64,000 nucleotides of DNA from Dysidea avara (taxonomy: Eukaryota > Porifera > Demospongiae > Dictyoceratida > Dysideidae): contig NC_089274.1 of assembly GCF_963678975.1 (NCBI RefSeq), positions 23,583,133 through 23,647,132 of the forward strand, read 5' to 3'. Below are positions 1 to 11,339 of this stretch, piece by piece (position 1 is the stretch's first letter; every line of letters starts with the position of its first letter). Position numbers and translations under genes: made by a program. The notes under the pieces are model-generated. The model worked only from the letters and a program-made list of their open reading frames with translations. It was not told the origin of the DNA and ran no database searches.

Positions 1-754
1 ATGAGCCTTATCCAAAAATGGCTGCTATAGTGAGGGGGGACTTTTGTAAAATTTGCATGAGCACTGAACTAATCTAACTATGGGAAGAAAATTTTAAATA
101 TATAGATTGTTATTCTTTTAGTTATCATATAACCAAGCCGGTGTATGGGTCAGAGCTCGATGTCTAGTTCTTTCTTGGCTGAGATATATAAAATCATTCT
201 AAATTTTTCTCCTCATAGTTGCCCATACAAATTTTATGAAATTATGAAAGTTCTCCTACTATAGATGTTATTTCGGACATGAATCATATATGCATTTCAT
301 TGAATGAATGCATATATGAGTAGTTTTACGATGATCAGTTTCTATAATCATACAGTGTTTTGTATATGCATACATATAAACTGTAATAGCTATTGGCTCA
401 TCTTTGTTAAAGTAAATTTTGCATAATGTTCCAATCTACATTGTTTTGTGACTCTTACCATCAAAAGATACTGAATGCCAACTATTAGTAAAGTTTGTCG
501 TGTAAATGTCTGACTAAATGGATCTATGAAATTCATTTGTACATAACAATAAGAAGCTTGACAATTTACAATTCATGGAGGGGACTTTTGGTAACACTAT
601 ATACATGTATCCTGTGCCATAGGTATGTAGTTGTGAAGCAAGGAATGCACTTATGATCTTCAGTGTGAAATATTAATTCACATAGCCTGACATAATTGTC
701 TTAATTGTATACGTTTTGAATTGTTAAGTACTGTTGAACTTGCCTACTTCAGTT
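1..754. other. AT-rich DNA, no gene recognised
   Basis: No supported coding region, RNA gene or clear transposon end was seen. A small inverted motif around 293-320 (cattcattgaatgaatgcat region) is too short to interpret. Confidence 0.5.
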
Positions 755-1400
755 GCAGAGATTTCTTCTTCCACTGATTGATGAGTATGGACCCCAGTAA
801 GTTCAAGCACCTCATCATGTAGCTACGGCTATGGCGTGCTTATACGACCACATCAATTCTGTAAAGGCAGTGAGTTTCAGTTAGCAATGGAAGGATCCCA
901 CCAAAATGCCACATAGTTGTATTGGTTTTAGGGTGATATTTTTGGGCCAGAAAAGATCCCTATTATACAGTACATTATATATATGCTGCTTTATGAAATC
1001 CCTTGCCCCTTTAATCTTTCATGTCACGGTGGCAGCACAATATAGTGCACATGCAAGTGGTTATACTGAGTTGTCTTCCACAATCATAGCCTGTCATGAA
1101 GTATGCATTTTACTGGGTCAGACTACTGACTCCATTTTAACAAGCCATTGTAATTCCAAGTCCTTATACATATATGGTCTATTTTGAATATAGAACACAT
1201 TGAAGCAACACTCTGTTCCTTGTTCCTTTTTGTCATTGCTGGAGTCCTAGCTGGCCAACAAGTTTGAGAGATATGAGCTACAAGGTATATATTGCTTACT
1301 GAATATAGCTGGTCGCATAATAGTTTGCTGCACTGATGTGTGTGCATCACTGTGTAGTTAGCTAGCTATATAGCCACTTGTTATATTTGAAAGTTAGTTA
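755..1400. repeat. Spacer block duplicated at 18545-19260
   Basis: Reading along the + strand, blocks such as tcaagcacctcatcatgtag and ggcgtgcttatacgaccaca recur in the same order near 18605-18655. The stretch with ccttgttcctttttg recurs near 19015. A more diverged version of the later part is visible near 54400-54650. This is inferred to be spacer DNA of the FReD tandem array. Short open frames inside it are broken differently in the two copies, so no gene is called. Confidence 0.6.
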
Positions 1401-1510
1401 TTTTGTAAACTTCAAAGGACGGTACCACTGCCAGAAATACTTTTATTACTAAGACACTTGCAGTCATAGAACTATGGACGATTATTTACATTTAAAAGGG
1501 TAACTTGTTG

Positions 1511-1763
1511 TCACGCCTTCTCCCGTGGCCAGCATAGTAGCCAAAAGTTCAACACATATGATAATGGCAATGATAAATGGAGTGACAACTGCATGTGCGG
1601 CACAAAATTATATGCTAGAGGCAATGGAGGATGGTGGTATAGTGAGTGTTAGACTACTTTTAATACAATCCTATTGATCAATTTAATATATTTTGCTGCT
1701 ACTTGGTCCAACCTCAGGTGGATAGAAATGAAAATACGTCCTCTCAACTGTACACCTCAGTGA
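1511..1763 (+). pseudogene. FReD copy 1, C-terminal fragment
   Basis: This is the decayed end of a fibrinogen C-terminal domain. Still readable are the calcium-site region (codons for TYDNGNDK, normally DNDND), a GGWWY stretch, and the terminal WIEMKIRPLNCTPQ-type tail followed by TGA. The signal peptide, N-terminal segment and first two thirds of the domain are missing. A deletion after the GGWWY codons also breaks the frame. The tail and the DNA after the stop resemble the B-type copies at 3726 and 20249 more than the A-type copies. It is non-functional and is taken as the first visible unit of the array. Confidence 0.8.
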
Positions 1764-2480
1764 TATTCTGCTAACTTGTTGTTCACTATTATTAACTGAT
1801 ATCCTACTGTGTCTACTGGATCAACATTGTAGGATATAACAGCTAGTAGCTCACTGTGTGATTGTATTTGTACTTTATGCATTATTTGATGTGGACAATA
1901 ACAATAATAACAATAATATATACTGTTGTATGCTTACAGGGAGAAATTTGCACTTTTAAGAATTCACATGAAATATCACTGCATGTACAGTAAGAAAGTT
2001 TAGGAAAGGGAATGTTAGTGGACACGTTAGTGTTCATCACTGATTAGCAGCTGTGAAATCATCTCAAGTCTCAACTCGGGCTTATGTTGTGTACATAGCT
2101 TTCTTTGCATGCTATTTATAAAACATGTCATCTTAGCTAAATGCCATATCTCAAAAGCACACAATTTTGGTAATATGACTTTACACACATTCTGCACTCA
2201 GGCCTAGGGTGTACAAGTAAGCTCTGTCAATAAATGTTACGGTCTGTTACTATGGATGAAAAGTTTGGAAAACCTAGAAGTTCATACAGTGTATATACAC
2301 TTTCAATGTATTGTGTATATAAATCATGCTCAGGCAAATGTCTCCCCATCTTAATCAAGGATGCACATACTGTACACCTATATGCATGCAGTAGCCACTA
2401 TGCTATTGTTTACATGAAATGTAATTAATCTGTTGTACCATCTTCTGTGTCTTTAAATATTACTGTCTCATATACAGCCA
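1764..2480. other. B-type FReD 3' flank
   Basis: This is non-coding DNA after copy 1, duplicated after copies 2 and 5. Shared landmarks in order are a ttatttgatgtggacaa block, gaacttttaagaattcacatg-like sequence, gattagcagctgtg, and tttaaatattactgtct just before the foldback element. The shared order supports tandem duplication of gene plus spacer. Confidence 0.65.
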
Positions 2481-2500
2481 TAGGGGCGTCTGGATTTAGT

Positions 2501-2650
2501 GGAATGGAATGGTGGACTGGAATGGTGGAATGGACTGGAATGGAATGGTGGAATGGACTGGTGGAATGGTGGAATGGACTGGTGGAATGGACTGGAATGG
2601 AATGGTGGAATGGACTGGAATGGTGGACTGGAATGGAATGGTGAATGGAA
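2501..2650. repeat. GGAAT/GGACT minisatellite, left arm
   Basis: Irregular tandem repeats of tggaatgg, tggactgg and ggaatggt make up about 150 bp. They are open in several frames only because of their composition. The inverted counterpart lies at 3650-3710 and has fewer units. Confidence 0.85.
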
Positions 2651-3649
2651 CAGTACTTTGGTAATTTCAATTGGTGGTCACCTCTTTATAAAGACCACCT
2701 TATAACAAAGACCACCTTATAACAAAGACCACCTCTTTATAAAGACCGCTTTACTTTAATGTTTAAAATGCTGCTATCTTGTTGTTTTAAAGTGTATCCC
2801 CATAGAATGGTCTTATTGATCAGTTGTGCGCCACATGCCTAGAAAAATCAGAGTGATATCTGATTTGTAATACAGCAATATACCCCATGCAAAAACAGTT
2901 TGCCTGTATAAAGTGACGTCCCCATCAAACTAAAAGTAACTAACAACTAAAGGAGCTATTATTTGGGTGAGGCCAAGAAATACTGACAAATAACTTGCTA
3001 TAATTTATATAAATTTGGTCCATCATCATTCACTCGTACAGTCTTGCTGCATTCCTAATTAATTCCCTGTAACTCTAATTGGCTAGTAATTTATTGTTAT
3101 TAGCACTTTACAGTGACCAGCACTGAAGGTCTGACAGCAACATGTGCTGCAGCCTTAGGATTACCTAACCTAATTCAAGGACTTAGAACTAGCTGCCTTT
3201 TTTCTCCTCTACAACACCAGACTATTGAGAAAGGTACCAATTTACTAGCCAATTGGGAATTAATACAGTCAGACTGCACAGGTCAATGATAAAGGATCAA
3301 GATTATTGTAAATTATACTTAGTTGCCAGTATATATTGACATTCATTTCTAGATATTAGCTCTTTTAGTTGCCAGTTGCTTTTAGTTTCGTGGACACATA
3401 TTTTTTTGTATAGCCAAGCTGTTTTTTGTATGGGGTATATAGCTATTACTGTATTGTATCATAAATCAGATATCACTGGCTTTTCTAGGGGACATAACAT
3501 GTGGCACACAATTCATCAATAAGACTGTCTTATAGGACTCTAAAACAACAATTCAGATATTAAAGTAAAATGGTCTTTGTAAAGAGGTGGTCTTTGTTAG
3601 AAGGTGGTCTTTTAAAAGAGGTGACCACTAATTGAAATTACCTAAGTAC

Positions 3650-3710
3650 TGTTCCATTCCATTCCATTCCATTCCACCATTCCATTCCATTCCACCATTC
3701 CATTCCACTG
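3650..3710. repeat. Inverted GGAAT minisatellite, right arm
   Basis: This is a run of ccattccattcc units, the reverse complement of the array at 2501-2650. It is shorter than the left array, as expected if unit number drifts independently in the two arms. Confidence 0.85.
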
Positions 3711-3725
3711 AATCCAGACGTCCAT

Positions 3726-3882
3726 CCAAAATGGCAGATGGTGGTACAACATATGCTGGCACGTCAATCCTAATTCCCAATACAAATCTGTTGCATATGG
3801 ATTAATATACCTTGCTGATGCTTGGTACAACCCCAGGTGGATAGAAATGAAAATACATCCTCTCAACTGTACACCTCAGTGA
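3726..3882 (+). pseudogene. FReD copy 2, C-terminal fragment
   Basis: Only the last ~50 codons of the fibrinogen domain remain, from the GGWWY region to the WIEMKI(H)PLNCTPQ tail and TGA. The sequence is closest to B-type copy 5 at 20249, sharing the INPNSQY...ADAWYNPRW section, and the 3' flank is also B-type. The 5' part is absent because the foldback element's right end abuts directly. It is not functional. Confidence 0.8.
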
Positions 3883-5340
3883 TAATCTAGCTTGTCCATT
3901 AACTAATAACCTATTGTGTCTACTGGACTGGTATTGCCCCTGACAGCTAGTAGCTCACTGTGTGTTAGTATTAGATATATTGTACACTATGTATTATTTG
4001 ATGTGGACAAGAACAAGATTATGTTATAGTATGTTTGCAGGGAGAAATTTGAACTTTTAAGAATTCACATGAAATATCATGTACAGTAAGAAAGTTTAGG
4101 ACTTTGGGCATGTTAAATGTTCATCGCTGATTAGCAGCTGTGTTTGGAATAAAATCATCTCAAATCAGGCTTATTCTGTACACGTAGCTTTCTTTGACAT
4201 CCTTAACCATCTAAAACATGCATGCAAGTTATAAAAATTCAGAAGTACTGTGCATACAGTGTTGCAATACATAAATACTGCACAGTTGGAGTTTACTTTG
4301 ATATACATACACAAACACTTTTGTGTGTATAGATCAAAATCAGGCAGATGTATATATGTACTACGTGTCTTCCCATCCTATCCAAACCAAATAAGGAATG
4401 CAGTAGCCACCATACTACTGTTTATATGAAGTACAATTAATCTATTACACCCGCATCTTCTGTGCCTTTAAATATTACTGTCTCATATAAAGCCATGATG
4501 TGAGTACTTGACTATGTATGGGTGAAGACTATTGGCTCCTTTCTAACTAGTTCACAACAAATCCTATTATGATAACTAGCAAGACAACACACTGTAACCT
4601 AATATGGTGCAGAAAATCATACTGCTATAAATAGGTCTCAAATGCATGTATTTCATATACACTACTGTGTATCTGGAGCTGTTATTGTCACTAACACCTG
4701 ATCCAGGAGACTAAGAAATACGTACAAGGTGAGTGTTAGCTACTTGTGAATACTAACAAAGACTTCACAAAAGTTATGAAACTCTTGCTAAGAGTTTGTT
4801 ATTGTCAAATTACGCTAACATAGTTATACATGTATAGGATTTCAGGGTCTATACAGTTAGCTACTAGCAAACTTTTTCCTAAATGGATTATGCATAGTGG
4901 TGCAGGCAGATATTTTACCAAGATTCGCATGAAAATGAAGTTACATTGTGCATGTAATGGATACCACTATATCTCAAAGTATGTATAGTAGTGCTAGTGG
5001 TTACATTTTGAGTTATTAATGTTGAGTGCATGGTGGCCAAAATTCGTGTTGGTAAAGAAAGTATTTAGCTAGAGAGGTCATAAGTACTGTTAATGTCACA
5101 AAATGTTTTCTATGTAATTATAGAGATGAAGTATGTATACACTATCTCAAAATATCATGCAAAACACAAACATGAAAATCTTTGTGGCAATACTACAATT
5201 TGGTTGTAAATTGGCATCTGCATTTCAATAATCTCAAATTTTATACCAAACACAACTATATATATGTAATATTCATGTCAATACACCTGCTGTGATATAC
5301 AATCGATTCTAAATAGTAAGAATAGTGTCGACGTCTGCAT
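3883..5340. other. B-type spacer, near-complete reference copy
   Basis: No gene is seen. This spacer is the best reference for the uninterrupted unit. Its first part matches 21041-22340. The part around 4990-5215 matches 26640-26904. The part after ggttgtaaa at 5203-5210 matches 27809-27960. It therefore supplies the empty site for the transposon at 26913-27808 and brackets the 4.3-kb insertion at 22340-26630. Confidence 0.7.
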
Positions 5341-5359
5341 CACCATCACAATAAAACAA

Positions 5360-5723
5360 GCCAAAATCACAATAGGTGGCATGAACACAAAGGTCAAGTC
5401 AGGGAATCACAGATGGAAGCTTGTGTATAAGGCCGCATATCACTGATATTTCATTTGCAAGCCGCTATTTCTAATATCTATGCTGCATGGCCACAAATCT
5501 AATGCTATAGTGGTGAAAGTTTTAACTATGGTATGTCAGTAATCATAATGTGTGTATGGCTATTAGCTTTTATACACAACTGGTGTCCATGTGTACATGT
5601 GTACTAAAGTGACTATATGGTCTTGTGTTTATGTGGTACTTATATGTTGGTGCATGCATGTTGATTGTGTTGTGAATGCATTCATTATAATGGTTTCTAT
5701 CATAGTTCTGATCACATGCAGCT
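5360..5723 (+). promoter_or_regulatory. Conserved upstream region of FReD copy 3
   Basis: This is nearly the same sequence as 40199-40571 upstream of intact copy 6, from ggtggcatgaacacaaaggt to the start codon. A cttttatacac string about 155 bp upstream of the ATG could be a TATA-like element, but nothing proves it. The conservation may simply reflect a recent duplication rather than selection. Promoter function is inference. Confidence 0.35.
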
Positions 5724-6511
5724 ATGACAACACTTCACATCATCCTCATCTCACTATTCACTACTGGGATAACTGCTACTCCATATTGTGATCAACAACT
5801 CAAACAAACAAGTGACAGCTAATAATCTCAAACAGAAATGTATTATCGACAATACTACCACATCAACTTGCTGTGATCTTAATGCTTTCTATTTCTTTAC
5901 TAAACCTTCTGGTGTTTACCAAATGGACTGTTGGTGTAGAGGAAAATGGAATATCGCTAATGTCTACTGTGACACTACAACAGCAAATGGAGGATGGACA
6001 GTGATACAGAGAAGGAAAGATGGATCTGAGAATTTTCACCGACTATGAGAAAGGATTTGGAGACCTGAATGGAGAATTCTGGTATGGGTTTAATTCCATG
6101 AACTGTCTTACGCAAACTGGCCAATGGGAACTCAGAGTGGATTTTGAATTTCCCAACAAGACCAGATCCTACCTTCACTACAATCTGTTTAGAGTAGGAA
6201 GTGCTACTGAAGAATACTCACTGACTATTAGTGGGTTTACTGGCATCACTCCTACTGACCCATTCTCTACCCATTCACTGAATGGGTTAAAGTTTAGCAC
6301 ATATAACAATGACAATGATAAATCAAGTAATAATTGTGCTAAACAAGCCTGGAAAGCTGTAAACAATGGAGGATGGTGGTACAACAACTGCTGGCACATC
6401 AATCCTAATTGCCAATACAATTATGATGAAACCATACATGTTGGTGGAAGATGGTACACTCCCAGGTGGATAGAAATGAAAATACGTCCTTTCAACTGTA
6501 CACCTCAGTGA
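5724..6511 (+). pseudogene. FReD copy 3 (A type), two frameshifts
   Basis: The signal-peptide start [18 protein letters not shown] is intact at the ATG. Compared with copy 6, a 2-base deletion near 5808-5812 shifts the frame and leads to a stop within about 5 codons. The second segment (from about 5820) carries the Cys-rich region and [18 protein letters not shown]. An 11-base deletion near 6047 shifts the frame again. The third segment (to 6511) has GEFWYG, ELRVDFEF, DNDND and WIEMKIRP. WWYNNCW retains the cysteine that copy 6 lacks. The upstream region is almost identical to that of copy 6. As read it cannot make a full product; sequencing error at two separate sites is unlikely but not excluded. 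Confidence 0.85.
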
Positions 6512-7630
6512 TACTATACTAACTTGTTGTCTGCTAATAACATCACTAGTAGGTCTAGTGGCTCTATTATACCGGTACTGTAGGACTGTTATACATAGTA
6601 ACTGTATGTGCTTCTATTAGATTATTTCAATTTTAGATCTGTTTAAAGTATTTTTTTTTACATCCAGCTGTTCTCTGACAGTATTCTGAAGTACTCCCAT
6701 GCTCATGGTTAAAGCAAAAATACACTGTATATTATTATTATGGCAGTGTATGCAGAAGTGAATTGTACACAATTCTCAGTGGGTCAGCTAATATACAAGA
6801 CTGGCTAGAAGCTATAGTGGACTAGCTAGTTACGTAACTATGTGTAATACAGTAGTGTAGCCATACCATTGCGGCTATTAACTGAGGCAAAAAGATGAGT
6901 ATATACTGCAAAGATTGGAATGCATTCAACAATCACAATAGTGCAGTTGCACAACTGCTGATTTGTGTATGTACATTCGTGTCACTCACTATTTTTTTCT
7001 AGTTAGGATGTGGATAGCTGGACATAATTACTAATTCAGCATGATATCACCCTTGTCACTAAATGTGTTGTGACTTTCTCATTGGAATGGCTAAGAAGTA
7101 TCCCATTTATTGTGAATCATTCAACTTCACAGCCGGTGAAATTTGGCTGCTAAGTGCCAGGCTTGGGACCAACTACTATGCAGTGATTCTCTCTCTTCCT
7201 CTCAGAGGTGTAAAGTACATGCATGTTATACATGTGCAGTTGATGATTTGTAATTAGAAACTACTAAATGTTGGTTATTGTATGGTTGCTACAAATTGTT
7301 TTTCATTGTATGATGTTTTTCTTGGTTGCAAGAGGTGAGCCATAACTACTGAGCTTGCACAGTAGGGTAACATTCTCAATATGCTAATGTGTTTAATACT
7401 ATACTAGCCAGTTTTCACCCAAAAGTGTGTTAATAGGATATACGTCCTTGTGTGGTATGCATACATGCAGGTTTGATGACACTAATAAAGGAGCTTGAGA
7501 ATGCTCCCAAAGTGGAGTGCATGCATTTGATGGTAGGCTGGTGTATGGTGACCTGCATGGCCTAGCTTCCATGAGGTCTTGCTGGAGATGATTTGGAAAG
7601 AAGACAAGATGTTTGTTGATACAAGAGATA
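6512..7630. other. A-type FReD 3' flank and AT-rich spacer
   Basis: The first ~150 bp resemble the 3' flanks of copies 6 and 7 (ctaacttgttgtc...cactagtag). The remainder shows no recognisable gene or mobile-element end. Confidence 0.5.
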
Positions 7631-7638
7631 CATTGGTG

Positions 7639-8309
7639 CAGTGGCTAAAAAAAAACTATTTTTTACAACTAGCCCAAACCTGAGACCGGGGGAGTAGTAC
7701 ATATACACAAAATGTTCTTTGTGTTTGAATTACATACTTTGTATTTTGTGTTCTACAGGGGTATATTGTCACGATTGTTGTGTAGCAAAATGTCAGTGAA
7801 GGGAATGCATGATTGAAGGGATTTCAGGGGAGTGCGGGAGCATAAGGGGAGTGTGGGAGCATATTTACCTAGTTGAACATAATTGTGGCAAGATTGAATT
7901 TGGAAGCAATTTGAGATACCTGGAACTAGGGAATAGCAAACAAACTTACAGTGACGTACAAGCCAATTCTTTAGATCAAACTATGTGTTTTATAAGAGCA
8001 ATTATTTTATATCAATAGTGGACTGAGAAAATGACCATAACTAGCTATAAGTTGCAATTTTAGTGGACCACAAGTGGAAAATATTTGAAAATGGTAATCT
8101 CAAGACTGGATCTTGAGGTACTTTTAGTCAAATCCCTGTAAACATGCACATCACATGTATAGAATTTTTGGCTTTATCCTTTTCTGTCAGTGTGGTGCAT
8201 CTTGCTATTTAGTCTGACTTTTACAACTAGCCAAATCACCATTTACAACTAGCCAAAAGTCATTTACAACTAGCTTTTGGCCACAACTAGCCCCCTTTTT
8301 TAGCCCTTG
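7639..8309. mobile_element. Non-autonomous hAT-like transposon with 8-bp TSD
   Basis: The 671-bp element starts cagtggctaaaaaa and ends with the approximate inverse ttttttagcccttg. It is flanked by the perfect 8-bp duplication cattggtg (7631-7638 and 8310-8317). Ends of the form CA...TG with 8-bp duplications are characteristic of hAT elements. The interior holds several ttacaactagcc repeats (7660-7680 and 8220-8290) and no transposase, so it would depend on a transposase encoded elsewhere. Confidence 0.8.
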
Positions 8310-8884
8310 CATTGGTGGCTGGCATGAATAAGCCTATACTGGAAGTCATTGATTAGCTGCTTGGTATAGGACTTTTTAATAGAGACTTGCAACTAGAGTT
8401 CTGCCTGATTCCAACTGTGGGTTTCAGAAAGGACATAAGTGCAAAACAAGCTTAATTCAATTAAGGACATATGTAGCACATGTGCATCGATGTATTATAG
8501 ACCAAGCATCATATGTGTTTACAGAAACATATTTGTAATTAGAGCAAATTATGATCACAAAATTATGATGAAAAACTGATTTTGCTTCAGTAGCACATAT
8601 GTACATATTTGCAACTTCACTATACACTCATGTGTAAAATGTGTAAATGCATAGTGGAAAAGGTTGACTATATGTGTTTCACCTGTGGAAGGGTATAGTG
8701 TGCAAAAGCAAATAGTGCCAGTGTATATATTTTTTGTTATAAAAATTTTGTAGCTGTACAGTTATGCCATTACCAATAGCCCTATACATCTCTAATATCA
8801 TGAATATGGCACATTAAGTTTGAGGTTTTCTACACAGAGATTTAAGACAATGCTCATCGAGTGTAAAATCAAAAGCTTATTAAT

Positions 8885-9340
8885 GTAAATTTTAGTGTTT
8901 TGTTTAGACCAATAGTAGAGTGTGCAACTGTTATTTGGTCCTCACATGCAAACTGTGATAAAGCTGCCTTGGAAAAGGTATACAGTGGAAAGCTGCCAGA
9001 TTTGTATCTAATGATTTTTCAACATATTTAAGTAAATAATCAATGCTTCATGAATCAATTGACATGGAAGTCAATGAAAGACAGAAGAATACAGTAAAAG
9101 ACTCATTAGATTCTATTCAACTATTAATATGATAGTGGATGTTGAACCCCTACTGGAACATTAACTCAAGATCATCAGCTAAAGTTCAAACAACTTCAAA
9201 TTCATTTCATAACACATTTTTGCCAACCAGCAACGAATCTTTACACAACGCTAGACTACAAAGACCCATCCTTATTTACACCATTTGTATGGGGATGTTT
9301 ATGATAAGCTGCATGGCTGGCTATCTGATTCAATCGATTA
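8885..9340 (+). pseudogene. Decayed LINE (CR1/RTE-like) reverse-transcriptase C-terminus
   Basis: The first frame reads RPIVECATVIWSSHANCDKA then ALEKVYSG, which matches the thumb and C-terminal region of LINE reverse transcriptases (consensus RPxVEYAxxxW...LExVQRRAARFV). A later frame from 9139 reads NPYWNINSRSSAKVQTTSNS then FHNTFLP, as in the segment following it in such proteins. Frameshifts and stops separate the two. The polymerase core is absent, so this is an old 5'-truncated relic. Confidence 0.55.
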
Positions 9341-10192
9341 ATTTGAGTCCAGTGTTCGTGAATTGAAACAGGTTAAACAATTTGGCCTGTTTCATGTGAC
9401 CAGTTCATGGACACCATGTTCTTTGCTCTCAAAGCTTGCAAAAATGAATGGACTCTATGACAAAGAAAGAAGCTTACTACTTCCACAAGAGCTTGTAGTA
9501 AAATCTCTACTGGTATCAAAGGTACTTACATTGCTACATAGCTATATACTTCTATGTATTTGCTACTCCACTTAGTTGTATGCTGTTTTACAGTTACTTT
9601 CTTGTATAGATAGCTATCATAAAACTGTTCAAAAGTGGTCCAATTAGCATTGTATAGACTAAGGAGCATCACTTTTATGATGAGGTCAACCACAAGTTGT
9701 AACACACAACAGGATGTTGATATACATACACTACCCACAACAACGGGTGTGTATTAACTCTGTGTGTTCTCCAGTGCATCAACTATCACTTACTACTGTA
9801 GCTACATGGTACAAGTAATTGATTGGATCAACAAAAGGTAATTTAATATAACTCTGTGCGGTGATCACGTGATCAATCAGTTTCCTGTATTACGTAACTT
9901 TGTGGCTGAGCAAGTCTGTACATAACAAGATTGGTTCTTATTTTCAGGTGAAACATCACACAAAATATCACGTGAGTCCTTAAGGGGAATTTGAACGAGT
10001 TTTCTCTTAGCAAATCACTTTTAGTAGCTAGCACTTCTAAACACTGAACTTGAAGCTTTGCTACTGATTTAGCTAGCTAATCTGATACTGAAGCTGTTAT
10101 TACGCATGCATGCATGCATGCAGTGTCTCCTATGTAATATAATTGCCAATCTTTAGTAACTATATGCTCTCCATTCAACAAAAAGTAGTGAT
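9341..10192. other. Spacer, no gene recognised
   Basis: A 70-codon open frame at 9363-9575 (KQVKQFGLFHVTSSW...) has plausible composition, but no motif was recognised and it may belong to the preceding LINE relic. A short gcatgc run lies near 10104-10121. No other structure was seen. Confidence 0.4.
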
Positions 10193-10263
10193 ATCCTGTG
10201 CCAAAAACAGCCCAGCTGTTAAAAAAGGCGAGGCCAAGAATGCGCAAGTACATGTTCATGGAG

Positions 10264-10759
10264 TAACTACAACCATGCAAAAGACATGATATCAAAATCT
10301 GGCCAAGAAAGCATTACAGTATAGGAACTTTTATGCATTCATTTTCTATATGCTTCACATTATCACATCCAGTTAGTTGTAGCTACATGTGTGCTTGCAA
10401 TATAAACAATACTACTGAGATGATAAAAGATGATTACACTGCATTGTTACCAAAATTAATCTAACTAAAAATTTACAATTGGTTTCTACTTGGCCATCTT
10501 TTTGCACTGTATATTAAAATAAAAAAGATGGCCAAGTAGAAACCAATTGTAAATTTTTAGTTAAATTAATTTTGGTAACAATGCAGTGTAATCATCTTTT
10601 ATCATCTCAGTAGTATTGTTTATATTGCAAGCACACATGTACAGCTAGCTGGATGTGATAATGTGAAGCATATAGAAAATGAATACATAAAAGTGCCTAT
10701 ACTGTAAATGCTTTCTTGGCCATATTTTGATATCATGTCTTTTGCATGGTTGTAGTTAT
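10264..10759. repeat. Long palindrome, ~240-bp arms
   Basis: The left arm (10264-10505, from gtaactacaaccatgcaaaa) and the right arm (about 10525-10759, ending ttgcatggttgtagttat) are reverse complements at high identity. The centre is about 20 bp around ttgcactgtatattaaaata. A transcript across it would form a long hairpin. It sits directly inside the left terminal repeat of the 10193-15183 element. Confidence 0.85.
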
Positions 10760-10763
10760 CTAG

Positions 10764-11067
10764 TCCAAAACAGCCAAGCTGTAAAAAAAGTGTGCGGTCC
10801 TCAGAAAGGCTATGGTGAAAAAAGATGTGAAATCCAAGGTGGCGGCCAAGAAATGGCTGTGATGGTAGGTTAATGGTAAAAATTTTAATAACGACAATTC
10901 AGGTGAATTAAGTGGCACAAAATTCACCTGAATTGTTGTTAATAAATTTTTTACCATTAACCTACCATCACAGCCATTTCTTGGCCGCCACCTTGGATTT
11001 CACATCTTTTTTCACCATAGCCTTTCTGAGGGCCGCACACTTTTTTTTACAGCTTGGCTGTTTTGGA
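10764..11067. mobile_element. Fully palindromic MITE (304 bp)
   Basis: It starts tccaaaacagccaagctgta and ends with the inverse. The arms meet near 10917 and match through the caaggtggcggccaagaaat and ggctatggtgaaaaaag blocks. The acagccaagctgt motif also occurs, with one change, in the terminal repeats of the host element and near 3410 in the foldback element, suggesting related families. No clear target duplication is seen. Frames open across it on both strands are a by-product of the palindrome. Confidence 0.75.
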
Positions 11068-11339
11068 TTAGATTTCATTTCTTTTTGTATTTGTATACCC
11101 CAAAGCCGGCCTATGGCCAGCTTTGGGACTTTTTTAACCTATGTTTTTTTTCTTTACTACAGGAAGAAGAAAAGATGAAGTAGATGTACTTTAAATATTT
11201 TATCAGTAAATGTACAAATTATATATATAATACATATGTGATCGGATTTGCAAAAAGGGGTCTTCCACACACATCCAATTTGCCAACTTTGACAATTGAT
11301 AACTTCAGATTGGAAAGAGCTATTGCCTTGAAATTTGGG

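Larger units (their letters stand above)
2487..3720. mobile_element. Foldback element with long inverted arms and GGAAT minisatellite ends
   Basis: The left arm (about 2487-2905) and the right arm (about 3405-3720) are inverted copies. Both begin with cgtctggattYagtggaatgg and continue through a GGAAT-type minisatellite. Both then have a block of gaccacct/aaagaccacc repeats, then a block containing gtcttattgat and a ccacatg motif, and end near cccatRcaaaaa. The roughly 500-bp centre has no open frame of note. The outer flanks are non-equivalent: FReD 3' flank on the left, and the inside of a FReD coding sequence on the right. The insertion duplication therefore cannot be read, and the element marks a rearrangement junction. 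The superfamily is unknown. Confidence 0.75.

Noticed and set aside
2425-2705. Open frames across the GGAAT array on both strands
   Set aside because: Repeat composition lacks stops in several frames at once; there is no domain or conserved start.
5975-6420. Minus-strand frames opposite FReD copies (also near 20279, 20794, 40926, 61820)
   Set aside because: They recur only because the FReD sense strand is conserved; no independent features.
10760-11178. Similar frames on both strands (SFFTIAFLRxAHFF)
   Set aside because: They are mirror products of the palindrome at 10764-11067, not two genes.
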